Shown piece after piece: positions 17,285 to 25,443 of a stretch of DNA of 64,000 bases (position 1 is the stretch's first letter; each line of letters opens with the position of its first letter). Origin of the DNA: Clostridia bacterium. Its GTDB lineage: Bacteria; Bacillota; Clostridia; Christensenellales; Borkfalkiaceae. The position numbers and the translations under genes were made by a program. The stretch spans positions 124,001 through 188,000 of the forward strand of contig JAFVRR010000006.1 of the NCBI GenBank assembly GCA_017504165.1, given 5' to 3'. Below the pieces are notes generated by a model that saw only the letters and a list, made by a program, of their open reading frames with translations, had not been told where the DNA came from and searched no databases.

Positions 17285-20200
17285 TTAATACTTAATTCTT
17301 ACTGGGTCAACTTCTAACTTTCCGTCCAGCCACAACTTGTACGGATTTTTCACGCTATAAATCTTCGTCTTATCTTGTTCTCTAACGTTAGTAACAACAT
17401 AAACGTAATGTTTATCTCCGTTTCCCTCTTCGTTCAATTTCTTTACAAATTCCCATTGCAAACCAGATACTTTAAAAAATTCCTTGTCGCTACCTTTTTT
17501 TGATTTAACTTCTATGTACGCAAGAACTTCTCCTTTACTTGAAACGCTAATATCGTATCCCTTTTGGATCTTTCCGCCTTTATTATGTCTTACAACGTCA
17601 ACAACTCTTTCGTCCTTTATCGCTGTAAACCCGTCTTCCGTATCATTATAAATAGCGTACTCTTTCTTTTGATACTTCTTCTTTAACGCCGAAATTACAA
17701 ACCTTTCTCCCAAATCGCCGTCAAGTTCTGCCTCGTTAGAAAATTTCTTAACCACAATTTGCTCGATAATTTTATCGGGAATGTTAACATCAGAGTACAA
17801 TTCTTCAATTAGATCCGTTGCGTCCTGTTCTTCATCACCAGTTTCATCCGCCTGGCTTTCGGTTAGTTCTTCAGCCGTTAAGTCATCTCTAGGATTCTCC
17901 AACTCAACTTCTTCTATCTCAACGGAAGTTTCTTCTGGGACAATATCGACCTCTTCTGGCTTTGTTAAACTAACATACTGCTCTCGCATCTGTTCCAAAA
18001 CTTCTATCGGTATATCCTTCGTCAGTTCTAACTTGCGTTGTTCTTCTTCTGGCAATAACTTAACTGCGTTAGGCTTGAACGTAAAATGTCTTAGACTTGG
18101 TCCACCACCATAAATCACACGCACATCTTCTTCAAAAATTTCGTTTGGATATACGCATTCGTCATCGTCATTGAAAAGCCACGCTCTGTTCTGCAACTGC
18201 CTAACAAAATTTGACTTATACGTTGTAGAATTATACCTATTATAATACCACCATTCAAGTTTACTCGTAAAATTACTTTCGTTTATATTATTAAGTGCAT
18301 TCCATAACGCCTTAGATTTTTGCTTAGTTATATCTATTAATATATCCGCCAAACACCAAATATCTACTGAATTTTCTTTAATTGAAGAGTAATTTGCGTT
18401 TTGCAAAAGGTCCCTTCTTTCTTCATAGCTTAAACCACTAGTCGCAGGAATTAATTTTATAGATGTGTTTACGCCTATCTTTTTCAAAAAGTCACAGAAT
18501 TCTTTGTCTTTTTGGGCTTCTTCATCAACAAGTCTAGTTAAAAATTTCGCTTTTTCACAACTATCATATAATATTCTTGATTCCCCATGGGCCATGAATA
18601 AGTTCTTTGGCTCAGTAAATACCATTTTACCATTAGAATCCAGATATGCTAAACACTTAGATGCACAAAGTAACTCTCTTAATTCTTTTTGTGTCGTAGA
18701 TGGTTGCTCCATAAATTCTAAACAAAGAATTTGCAAGGATTCAAAATAAGAAAGTTCATCCTCGCTATCTCTTATGCTCGGCAACCATTGCGTTCTTATG
18801 CTTTCAACAATATCCATTTCCGTTATGCCGATTGCACTAAAAAACGTCTTTACTTCTTCATGCTCTAAAACTTCTTTATCTACGATTTTCTTATTATCAC
18901 TTATCAACTTCGAAGGTAAATAGACATTCTTCGTTTTGTTCCCCATTAAATCTTTAACAAATGGCGAAACTAATTCTCCACATTCCGTAAGTATAAACTC
19001 TTTAGTTAAGTGCTTATTCACTGTCGATATATTGTTGTTCCCCCTGCTATAAAACAACGAAAACCACGCTTTATCTTTTGTCTTTAAAAACCCTTTAGTA
19101 ATATTCGACAAAATCACATCGTAATCAACTTCTTTGACCTTTAAGGTATTGGTTAAAAATAGCACTAATCTATTTGTTTTATCTCTCGTAATTTCAGTCG
19201 ATAACCAATTTTTTCGACCAAATATAATATTTATATCCTCAGAAGATAACAAATCAGCAACTGGACCACGCGCCAAAACACAATCATTTGCTGATGTAAA
19301 TCTGCCATCACTTGTCGGTAAAATATTGTTCGTTCTAAAACTCTCTATTGTTGCATCATAAAAAGAGTCATAAAACAAATCCGCACTCGACCAATTTCCA
19401 TACGATCTTTTCGAAACAGGAAGAGCATCAATAAACTCTGCACTCATTAATCCTAACTCTCGCAAACAAATCAAACTGCTTTTATAAAGTTCTATAGTTT
19501 GCGCCAGAATTTCTTTGTTTTCGTCTGTTTCGGGAATATTTTCTCTAGTAGGCGTAGTTTGATACGGTCCATTAATCTTAAAACTTAAGAAAGTATCACG
19601 CTCCGTAGGAAAAAACACTACTAGTTTTGTACTATCTTCTTCGATTGTCAATTTATTATTTTCTAAATCCAATCCATAGGCAATCGAAACTTGTAAACTA
19701 TCGCTATTACCTATGTTTTTTTGAAAAAATAAATAACTAGACTTTACACCCTGTCCTCCAATAATTTGACATTGATAATACTTTTGTCCATTTATAAACT
19801 TTTCTTCTTTTTTCCTTACATAATACCCACTTTTTGTTTTAGTTAAATAGTCAAGTTGATTGATGTTCCTTAAAAACAAAACCGTATCAGGATCCATATC
19901 AACTAATGCTTCTTCTATTTTTTCATAAATATTTTCTTTAATTTCTTCCTTAAATGGCAAAACAATATAGGTATAACCTTGTTTTTGCTCTTTTAATGAT
20001 TCCCCTATCTTTTCAGGTACATAAAAATTATTAATCCTAAAATTATAGTTGTCTGAATAAATTTCAGGAGCTTCGCAAATGCCAAAAACAGCCTTGAAAC
20101 CTATTCCAAAACGACCAATCTGCGTTATATCATCCGTCTTAGAACTATAATCTACTCCCGTTATTCCCTTGATGTCTCTTAAATCAAACGGACGACCATT

Positions 20201-20431
20201 ATGTCTAAAAATCAGTTTATCATCTTCAAGTGTTATTTGCACACTATTTGCTTTGGCATCTTCCGCATTCTGCAACAACTCAAAAATAAAATGCGTAGGA
20301 TTCTTGTAAAGGCCAGACAATATTCTTTCAATATTGATGCCACTATTTTTATTTACTTGATATGCTCTTTTCTTTATTTCTGCAATTTCTTCGAAAGTTA
20401 TTGCATTATCTATATTATAATCATGTTCCAT
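17285..20431 (-). CDS. Sacsin-like GHKL ATPase with C-terminal DUF3883 (NOV_C) domain
   Basis: I choose the ATG at 20431 (AAAGGTG six bases upstream) over the GTG at 20440; the protein is then 1048 residues. The N-terminus is a GHKL/HSP90-type ATPase: N-box ELLQNAEDA (51-59), then DIKGITGVD (86-94) and GRFGIGFKAVF (106-116). A long middle part has no motif I can name and ends in an acidic linker. The last 130 residues match DUF3883 (NOV_C), with an Asp in GYDISV and a Glu/Lys pair in EVK (974-976) placed as in PD-(D/E)XK nuclease folds. This architecture is widespread in bacteria and mostly uncharacterised, often beside helicases in variable islands. A defence role is inference. Confidence 0.85.
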   Translation of the reverse strand: MEHDYNIDNAITFEEIAEIKKRAYQVNKNSGINIERILSGLYKNPTHFIFELLQNAEDAKANSVQITLEDDKLIFRHNGRPFDLRDIKGITGVDYSSKTDDITQIGRFGIGFKAVFGICEAPEIYSDNYNFRINNFYVPEKIGESLKEQKQGYTYIVLPFKEEIKENIYEKIEEALVDMDPDTVLFLRNINQLDYLTKTKSGYYVRKKEEKFINGQKYYQCQIIGGQGVKSSYLFFQKNIGNSDSLQVSIAYGLDLENNKLTIEEDSTKLVVFFPTERDTFLSFKINGPYQTTPTRENIPETDENKEILAQTIELYKSSLICLRELGLMSAEFIDALPVSKRSYGNWSSADLFYDSFYDATIESFRTNNILPTSDGRFTSANDCVLARGPVADLLSSEDINIIFGRKNWLSTEITRDKTNRLVLFLTNTLKVKEVDYDVILSNITKGFLKTKDKAWFSLFYSRGNNNISTVNKHLTKEFILTECGELVSPFVKDLMGNKTKNVYLPSKLISDNKKIVDKEVLEHEEVKTFFSAIGITEMDIVESIRTQWLPSIRDSEDELSYFESLQILCLEFMEQPSTTQKELRELLCASKCLAYLDSNGKMVFTEPKNLFMAHGESRILYDSCEKAKFLTRLVDEEAQKDKEFCDFLKKIGVNTSIKLIPATSGLSYEERRDLLQNANYSSIKENSVDIWCLADILIDITKQKSKALWNALNNINESNFTSKLEWWYYNRYNSTTYKSNFVRQLQNRAWLFNDDDECVYPNEIFEEDVRVIYGGGPSLRHFTFKPNAVKLLPEEEQRKLELTKDIPIEVLEQMREQYVSLTKPEEVDIVPEETSVEIEEVELENPRDDLTAEELTESQADETGDEEQDATDLIEELYSDVNIPDKIIEQIVVKKFSNEAELDGDLGERFVISALKKKYQKKEYAIYNDTEDGFTAIKDERVVDVVRHNKGGKIQKGYDISVSSKGEVLAYIEVKSKKGSDKEFFKVSGLQWEFVKKLNEEGNGDKHYVYVVTNVREQDKTKIYSVKNPYKLWLDGKLEVDPVRIKY

Positions 20432-20445
20432 ACAATGCACCTTTT

Positions 20446-20499
20446 GCTAAAATCAGTTTGATTTTAGCACAGTATATATGACAGTTTTAGTCATATATA
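20446..20499 (-). promoter_or_regulatory. Palindromes upstream of the GHKL-DUF3883 gene (candidate XRE operator)
   Basis: Two perfect inverted repeats lie between the XRE stop and this gene. TATATATGAC (20473-20482) pairs with GTCATATATA (20490-20499) around agtttta, and GCTAAAATC (20446-20454) pairs with GATTTTAGC (20460-20468). On the minus strand the first contains ACTAAAACTG, also found in the XRE promoter spacer (20747-20763). Neither hairpin has a T tail, so an operator is more likely than a terminator. Confidence 0.5.
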
Positions 20500-20503
20500 A
20501 TAA

Positions 20504-20710
20504 TTAGTCTTCTTTTTTGATGTCCATTATGTCCCCAACGTTGCAGTTGAGGATTTCACATATTCTGATAAGAACGTCCATTGATACGGTTTCGTTCTTA
20601 CTCATTTTTGCCATAGTAGATGAAGACATCTCCGCTATTTTGCGAAGTTCTGTCTTTGTCATACCCTTGTCGATTAAAAGTTTCCAGAGTTTATTATAAT
20701 TTACAGCCAT
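20504..20710 (-). CDS. Small XRE/Cro-type transcriptional regulator
   Basis: A 68-residue protein that is essentially one helix-turn-helix domain: the first helix KLWKLLIDKG, then MTKTELRKIAEMSSSTMAKM as the turn and recognition helix, and a closing ICEILNCNVGDIM. Such single-domain regulators usually repress their own promoter and neighbouring island genes. Its promoter holds a partial palindrome whose core also occurs before the GHKL-DUF3883 gene. The start has GGGG seven bases before the ATG. It lies between the SF2 helicase and the GHKL gene. Confidence 0.85.
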   Translation of the reverse strand: MAVNYNKLWKLLIDKGMTKTELRKIAEMSSSTMAKMSKNETVSMDVLIRICEILNCNVGDIMDIKKED

Positions 20711-20740
20711 AATAATCCCCTATTCTAAAGTTTTTTATTT

Positions 20741-20769
20741 ATTATATCACATCAGTTTTAGTGTTTCAA
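20741..20769 (-). promoter_or_regulatory. Sigma-A promoter of the XRE gene with operator-like spacer
   Basis: On the minus strand TTGAAA (20769-20764), a 17-base spacer and TATAAT (20746-20741). The spacer contains CACTAAAACTGATGTG, which has CAC/GTG ends and shares ACTAAAACTG with the palindrome before the GHKL gene. A repressor bound there would block polymerase. Confidence 0.65.
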
Positions 20770-20846
20770 TACTTTGGTTTGAATTTCTAAACCTTTTCTT
20801 TGATTTTTTGGTTTTTGAATTTCATTAATAAAAGAATTAAAAATAA

Positions 20847-20873
20847 AAAAGGGGATATTTCTACCCCCCTTTT
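20847..20873 (-). terminator. Terminator after the SF2 helicase
   Basis: The arms AAAAGGGG / CCCCTTTT enclose an 11-base loop and are followed by TT on the minus strand. They directly follow the helicase stop. Confidence 0.7.
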
Positions 20874-20892
20874 GAAAGTGTATATTCAAATT
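20864..20892. repeat. Island direct repeat, copy 1
   Basis: ccccct, ttt and gaaagtg followed by tatattcaaatta. It nearly repeats at 22696-22724 (one inserted base and a few substitutions). Each copy lies across the last bases of a gene, here the helicase and there the integrase. The role is unknown. Confidence 0.5.
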
Positions 20893-22597
20893 ATTTTTTA
20901 TTCTTGACTATCTTAAATTTTGACGTTTTTGTTTTGTGGTCATCATCATAAACAATTCGGAAACCAAAAGCTCTTAATAAAGTTCCTGCACCCTCGTATG
21001 TTTTACTTATCCCACACGCCTTGCTACACATTTGCAATTCATTATGAATTCGCTCTTTATCTTCACTCTTAAATTTATACCCTTCAAGATTATCTATCCC
21101 CCATTTATTTCTAAAATAATCATACACCATTTTTTCCTTATCAAATATCAAAGAATTGTTTATTGAAGCTCCGTCAAAATGGTCCTTATAATCATCATCT
21201 AAAAACTTTTTAGTGATTTTATACTCTTCCAAATTCTTTGTATATTTTTCTAAATTCTCAGAAATATATTGTATTGCAATATCAAAACAAATATTTTCGT
21301 CAAATTTTTCAATAAAAGGATTATATCTTATTCGCTTAGTGTTATTTTCTATATAATTTATAAATTCTTCTATCTCTGGAAAATCGTATGCGCAATGAAG
21401 CAAATCGTAATACCCCACTTCATTGGCTAATTTTAGCAAGAATCTATCTGCTTCCTTTTTTGCGTATTCTACTTGGTATTCTCTTTCTTTTATATATCTA
21501 TCTTTTGGGGCATAAAACTGATTAGCGTCCTTAACTAAATATACACTATCGACTTTATCTACGTCACGGACTCTACCGCACATTTGTATAATATCAATTA
21601 ATAAATGACTTTCTACAAAAATGTTTTCAACTTTAGATAAAATATTTATACCTTCTTTGCAGGCATTGTTGGTAAGCAACAATTTTATATTATTAGGAAG
21701 CGGATTCCCTTCCGACAAGCATGTTCTTACAATCTCGCTATTTTTAAATATCTCTGGATAATCCTGTTGTATTTCTTTCATTTTATCGTTATCAGATATG
21801 TATATAGCAACGCAATCGCTTGTGTTAATCCCCTTTTTATTAAGGTCATCTATTATCTTTTCAATAGAATTTAGATAACTCATAAAATATATATTAGTTT
21901 TATTATGTAATATGCAAGCACTAATATTACCAAAAACCTTTGTCTTAGTAATAATAAAGTATTTTTTTGGTTTTTTATAAGGCACTATCTTTCTATAGTC
22001 GATTACATTTGTGTTATATTGTTTAACTATTCCTTCTGCAGGCTCAGGGGTACCAGACATAAAAAGTATATGCTTTTTAATTTCTTCAGTTTTTTTGTCT
22101 TTAACATACCTTTTATAAAAAAAATCTAAGAAGAATTTTATTAGATGACAATTCTCTGTAAAAGTTGCGTCCATAACTATAGAATGGAATTCATCAAATA
22201 TAATATAGTCAAACTGTTCCCAAAAATAATAATTAGAGTCGTCCATTCTAACGTGCTTTAACCTATTTGCAAAATGGGCGTTAGTACAAACAACACTCTT
22301 ACCTTGTTCTTCTATTTCCCAAGAATACGCAATATCTTCTTTGTCATATATTTGATTTGTAAAATTTTTTATACCATTACCATGACGTTTAAAAGTTTCT
22401 TCAACTTTCGCCTTCCTTGATGTAACTAATAACACCCTATGACGACTAGAAAGCCCACCCTTGAACGTGCCGTCTTCCGTCAATAAGCCCTCTATAAAAG
22501 TGTTTTTCCCAGTTCCAACCCCTGAATAAATTGCACTAAACCCATAAGGGGTTAAATCAGCACCTACATCAATAACATCTAATACTTTTCTTTCCAT
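20891..22597 (-). CDS. SF2 (DEAD/DEAH-type) helicase of the integrated element
   Basis: A 568-residue superfamily 2 helicase: Walker A SGVGTGKNT (25-33), motif II DEFH (135-138), motif III SGTP (181-184) and motif VI QMCGRVRD (338-345). The C-terminal 200 residues are helical and charged with no recognised domain. Proteins of this build occur in phages and mobile elements, sometimes near replication genes, but I see no primase or origin here. A GGAGG site precedes the ATG. The gene is notably AT-rich relative to neighbours. It lies between the integrase and the XRE gene and ends in its own terminator. Confidence 0.75.
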   Translation of the reverse strand: MERKVLDVIDVGADLTPYGFSAIYSGVGTGKNTFIEGLLTEDGTFKGGLSSRHRVLLVTSRKAKVEETFKRHGNGIKNFTNQIYDKEDIAYSWEIEEQGKSVVCTNAHFANRLKHVRMDDSNYYFWEQFDYIIFDEFHSIVMDATFTENCHLIKFFLDFFYKRYVKDKKTEEIKKHILFMSGTPEPAEGIVKQYNTNVIDYRKIVPYKKPKKYFIITKTKVFGNISACILHNKTNIYFMSYLNSIEKIIDDLNKKGINTSDCVAIYISDNDKMKEIQQDYPEIFKNSEIVRTCLSEGNPLPNNIKLLLTNNACKEGINILSKVENIFVESHLLIDIIQMCGRVRDVDKVDSVYLVKDANQFYAPKDRYIKEREYQVEYAKKEADRFLLKLANEVGYYDLLHCAYDFPEIEEFINYIENNTKRIRYNPFIEKFDENICFDIAIQYISENLEKYTKNLEEYKITKKFLDDDYKDHFDGASINNSLIFDKEKMVYDYFRNKWGIDNLEGYKFKSEDKERIHNELQMCSKACGISKTYEGAGTLLRAFGFRIVYDDDHKTKTSKFKIVKNKK

Positions 22598-22695
22598 ATA
22601 CTCGCCTCCTCAGTACTATTATATTATTTTTATATAATATAAGCAAGGGGAAAACTCATATTATAAAGAAAACAATAAAATTTATCATAGTTTCC

Positions 22696-22724
22696 CCCCC
22701 TTTTTGAAAGTGTAGATTCAATTT
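22696..22724. repeat. Island direct repeat, copy 2
   Basis: A near-copy of 20864-20892: a C run, T run, gaaagtg, then tagattcaattta. It covers the integrase stop codon. It may be a shared 3' end module or a recombination scar. Confidence 0.5.
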
Positions 22725-23727
22725 AGTTTCGGGTCATATTGTCAATCGGGCTGTAATTTCTATAACGATGTGCAATGTCGTCTTCGTTTAAGTCTAAATA
22801 TGCTTGTTCTGTAACTGTTACGCTAGAGTGACCTAAAATCCTACTTAAAGTATAGATATCCATTCCGTTCATTAAACAACGTTTGGCAAAGTTATTTCTT
22901 AAACAATGCGGGGATAACTTTTGTTTAATACCAAAACGTGTTAAATACCTTCTAAAGTTAGATTCAAAAGAAGATACGGTAACGTGACTTTTTGTTGTTC
23001 TGCTTGGGAAAAGATAATCTGTTTCCATATACCTATCCTTAAACCTTAACCAACGACGTAGAATAAGTTCTGTTTTATCTGAAAAATAAACAACCCTATC
23101 CTTTCGCCCTTTTGTGTTATCGGCTTTCAAATAAATACGTTTTTTGTTTAAGTCTACTTCTTCCACAAACAAACAACTACACTCACCCAAACGCATACCA
23201 CTATCAAGCATAAGGATTATCATTGCATAATCCCTGTGTTCGGTAAAATAAGATTTATCTAGCCCTGCAATAAGTTTGTTAAAGTCTTCGTCTGACATAT
23301 ATTCTTTTGGCGTTCTTTGTTCTTTTAAAGCCTTTATCTTGCGCATAGGATTATTCCTTAAAACGTCTTCTTCCACAAGCCACGTAAAGAAAACCCTTAT
23401 ATTACGTAAGTAATTGTTGATTGTAATTGCCGACATTGGTTTACGAAAATCTCTTCTTCTATCGGGCATATTATAAACTTTTGCTTTGTCGTTAGCATAA
23501 TAAGTATATTTGCCACGTTCTTGCAATTCTGCAATATAATGTCTAATGACGTTTTCGCTAATTTCATCAACAGTACAAATGTCAAGCGACTCTTTACACC
23601 ACCGTTCAAACAAACGAAGTGTTTGTTCATAACTCTGCATTGTTTTGCGACGAAGGTCTTTGCTTTTGCAACAAATCATAAATTCTTCGATTTGCCACGT
23701 TAAATCTCTTTCTCTAATTTTTTCCAT
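22723..23727 (-). CDS. Tyrosine recombinase (integrase) of the spo0A island
   Basis: A 334-residue integrase of the XerC/D type. The N-terminal SAM-like core-binding domain spans about 10-125 and the catalytic domain about 140-315. Catalytic residues are visible: Arg179 in DSGMRLGE, His274 and Arg277 in HCLRNNF, His300 in LGHSS and the nucleophile Tyr310 in EQAYLDL. A likely beta-hairpin Lys is at about 206. There is no N-terminal arm-binding domain of the large phage type. It starts behind AAGGAG and is the gene nearest the 3' end of spo0A, as integrases usually are to their attachment site. It most likely mediates recombination between the spo0A ends. Confidence 0.93.
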   Translation of the reverse strand: MEKIRERDLTWQIEEFMICCKSKDLRRKTMQSYEQTLRLFERWCKESLDICTVDEISENVIRHYIAELQERGKYTYYANDKAKVYNMPDRRRDFRKPMSAITINNYLRNIRVFFTWLVEEDVLRNNPMRKIKALKEQRTPKEYMSDEDFNKLIAGLDKSYFTEHRDYAMIILMLDSGMRLGECSCLFVEEVDLNKKRIYLKADNTKGRKDRVVYFSDKTELILRRWLRFKDRYMETDYLFPSRTTKSHVTVSSFESNFRRYLTRFGIKQKLSPHCLRNNFAKRCLMNGMDIYTLSRILGHSSVTVTEQAYLDLNEDDIAHRYRNYSPIDNMTRN

Positions 23728-23903
23728 AAAAAAATCTCCTTAAGTTTTATTCTTAAAGAGAGTTTTTTAGCCTATTTCATAGGGCAATAAATTATTAAAC
23801 TTTATCGGTCTAAATAAAAATATTTATAGGTTATTTACCGATTTTTTAGTAACATTTTTATAGTGTTGGTCGGTATAAAAACCGCAAATTGTCAGTAAAT
23901 TCC
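23728..23903. other. Intergenic segment between the spo0A end and the integrase (possible arm sites)
   Basis: The 176-base interval has three related motifs: tatcggtc near 23802, accgat near 23838 and ggtcggta near 23868, in both orientations. Repeats here fit integrase or excisionase arm sites, but this is not proven. No coding frame is seen. Confidence 0.35.
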
Positions 23904-24665
23904 TTATGCACCCTCTAAAATCATTTTATCGGCAATAAGTGCTATAAATTCACCGTTGGTTGGTTTTTCATTACCAATATACGCGCGAATACCTAGCATT
24001 GCGTTAATACTTTCTATTCTACCCCTATTCCAAGCAACTTCTATGGCGTGGCGAATGGCGCGCTCTACTTTACTTGCACTAGTATCGTATTTTTCGCCTA
24101 TTTGCGGATAGAGTTTTTTAGTTATATTATTGATAACGTCGGGATTATTTACCGCCATTTTAACACCTTCACGAAGATATTGGTATCCTTTTATGTGCGG
24201 TGGAATACCAACTGAAATAAATATTTTACTAATCCTTTCGTCAAGGCGGTTTGCCTTTCTTTCAAAATTTATATTTTCATAACTAATAGTAGGTTTTTCT
24301 TCTAAAAGTTCTTTCATTCTATTTTTAAGTAGTTCAACTTTAAAGGGCTTTGCCAAATAATAACTGACGCCAAGCGACATCGCCCTATTAACAGACGTTT
24401 CACTAACGAATGACGATACTACTAAAATTTTGCCATTATACCCTATTTCTTTTAACTTTTCTAGCACCATAAACCCGTCGTAATTTTTTAATACTATTCC
24501 CATAACGAGAATATTGGGGTTAAGTTTTTTAATAAGTTCTAAACCTTCTTCTCCGTCGCTTGAACTACCAACTACCGTAAAATTAGAAAAACCGTCTACT
24601 GCGCTTTTAACGTCGCTTATAGAATCTAAACTATCTTGCAATATAAAAACTGAAATATTTTGCAT
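23904..24665 (-). CDS. spo0A: Sporulation master regulator Spo0A, receiver lacking the phospho-aspartate
   Basis: A 253-residue response regulator: receiver about 1-125 and Spo0A effector domain about 145-253, with the DNA-recognition [18 protein letters not shown] intact. Spo0A normally needs phosphorylation of an aspartate at residue 56. Here the aligned position is Gly56 (codon GGA, 24500-24498) within LVMGIVLKNYDG. The acidic pocket is also altered (Gln10, Asp11), Ser replaces the switch Thr region (SSF), while the Lys in AKPF is kept. The last 76 residues were probably supplied by the island. The start has AAAGGAG upstream. The regulator may be phosphorylation-independent or impaired. 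Confidence 0.92.
   Translation of the reverse strand: MQNISVFILQDSLDSISDVKSAVDGFSNFTVVGSSSDGEEGLELIKKLNPNILVMGIVLKNYDGFMVLEKLKEIGYNGKILVVSSFVSETSVNRAMSLGVSYYLAKPFKVELLKNRMKELLEEKPTISYENINFERKANRLDERISKIFISVGIPPHIKGYQYLREGVKMAVNNPDVINNITKKLYPQIGEKYDTSASKVERAIRHAIEVAWNRGRIESINAMLGIRAYIGNEKPTNGEFIALIADKMILEGA
24100..24119. repeat. Candidate attachment core, left end of the island within spo0A
   Basis: Identical 20 bases to 15957-15976, within the spo0A coding sequence for TKKLYPQI. The flanking codons on both sides differ between the copies, so this is the longest identical stretch near the homology edge. Confidence 0.55.
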
Positions 24666-24695
24666 AACGCGCTCCTTTCATCATTTAATAAATCA

Positions 24696-24723
24696 ATTAT
24701 ATAACATTTTGATTAAAATTCAA
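24696..24723 (-). promoter_or_regulatory. Candidate sigma-A promoter of spo0A
   Basis: On the minus strand TTGAAT (24723-24718), 16 bases, TATAAT (24701-24696). An inverted repeat TTTGATTAAAA / TTTTAATCAAA lies at about 24708-24718 and 24752-24762. A 0A-box-like AGTCGAA (6 of 7) is at about 24774 on the plus strand, so autoregulation is possible but unproven. Confidence 0.5.
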
Positions 24724-24858
24724 AACGTTTTTAAATGCGAAATTAAAATGTTTTAATCAAATTTTGTTTAATTTAGTCGAATGATGTATTTTTAAGGATT
24801 TTTGCGTTAATTTTTTAAAGATATTACATTAAATATTGTAAGAAATTTTGTTATTTTG

Positions 24859-24887
24859 TTGCTAAGCGCTAAAAAGTTTGATAAACT
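24859..24887 (+). promoter_or_regulatory. Candidate promoter of the phosphopantetheinyl transferase gene
   Basis: TTGCTA (24859-24864), 17 bases, TAAACT (24882-24887); each hexamer matches 4 of 6. Transcription would begin within a base or two of the ATG at 24895, implying a leaderless mRNA, which would explain the missing ribosome site. Weak evidence. Confidence 0.3.
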
Positions 24888-24894
24888 ATTTTAT

Positions 24895-25443
24895 ATGAAG
24901 AGCAACGCAATTTATTATATAGTTAAAAAAACGCCTATTAGTTTTGAACATAATTTACCTAAAAATATTGTAGATTATATAAACGATAAACGTGGCGAAA
25001 ATAATAAAGATAGTTTATACGCTTGGAATTTACTGCAAAAACTTACAAAAGTAGACCTTAAAAGCGTAACTTTTTTAGAAAGCGGTAAACCTATTTTAAA
25101 GGGGCTTAACTTTTCTATATCTCATTCATATAATTACGTTGCAATCACCTTTACTAAAAGTAACGCCAATATTGGAATAGACCTTGAAAGAATTAGAGAT
25201 AAAGACCTTAGTTTTTTATCAAAATTTTCAAGCAAATTTTCTAAAAAAGACACCACAACTTTATTTAGATTATGGACGGAGCACGAGGCGACTGTAAAAG
25301 CGCTAAATTTAAACGTCTTTAAAGATTTTGATAATAATTTTAAAGGAATATCAAAAACGATTAATACAATAGACGGAGAGTACAGTCTATCTATATATAA
25401 CGATAGTAATTTAAAAATAGAGGAATTAACTTATGAAGATTAG
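24895..25443 (+). CDS. Sfp-type 4'-phosphopantetheinyl transferase
   Basis: Transfers the 4'-phosphopantetheine arm from CoA to a carrier-protein serine. Of the 182 residues from the ATG at 24895, the characteristic motifs are GKPIL, SISHS (the conserved H), NIGIDLERI with the metal-binding Asp and Glu, and LWTEHEATVKA with the Trp/Glu/Lys signature. The length is between AcpS (about 120) and Sfp (about 220). No carrier protein or peptide/polyketide synthase lies nearby, so the partner may be the fatty-acid acyl carrier protein. No ribosome site is seen before either possible start; a TTG at 24856 is the alternative. It overlaps the next gene by 11 bases. Confidence 0.85.
   Translation: MKSNAIYYIVKKTPISFEHNLPKNIVDYINDKRGENNKDSLYAWNLLQKLTKVDLKSVTFLESGKPILKGLNFSISHSYNYVAITFTKSNANIGIDLERIRDKDLSFLSKFSSKFSKKDTTTLFRLWTEHEATVKALNLNVFKDFDNNFKGISKTINTIDGEYSLSIYNDSNLKIEELTYED

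Noticed and set aside
16043..24665. An insertion sequence as the agent of the spo0A duplication
   Set aside because: No transposase or terminal inverted repeats are seen; the tyrosine integrase and the gene-end duplication explain the structure better.
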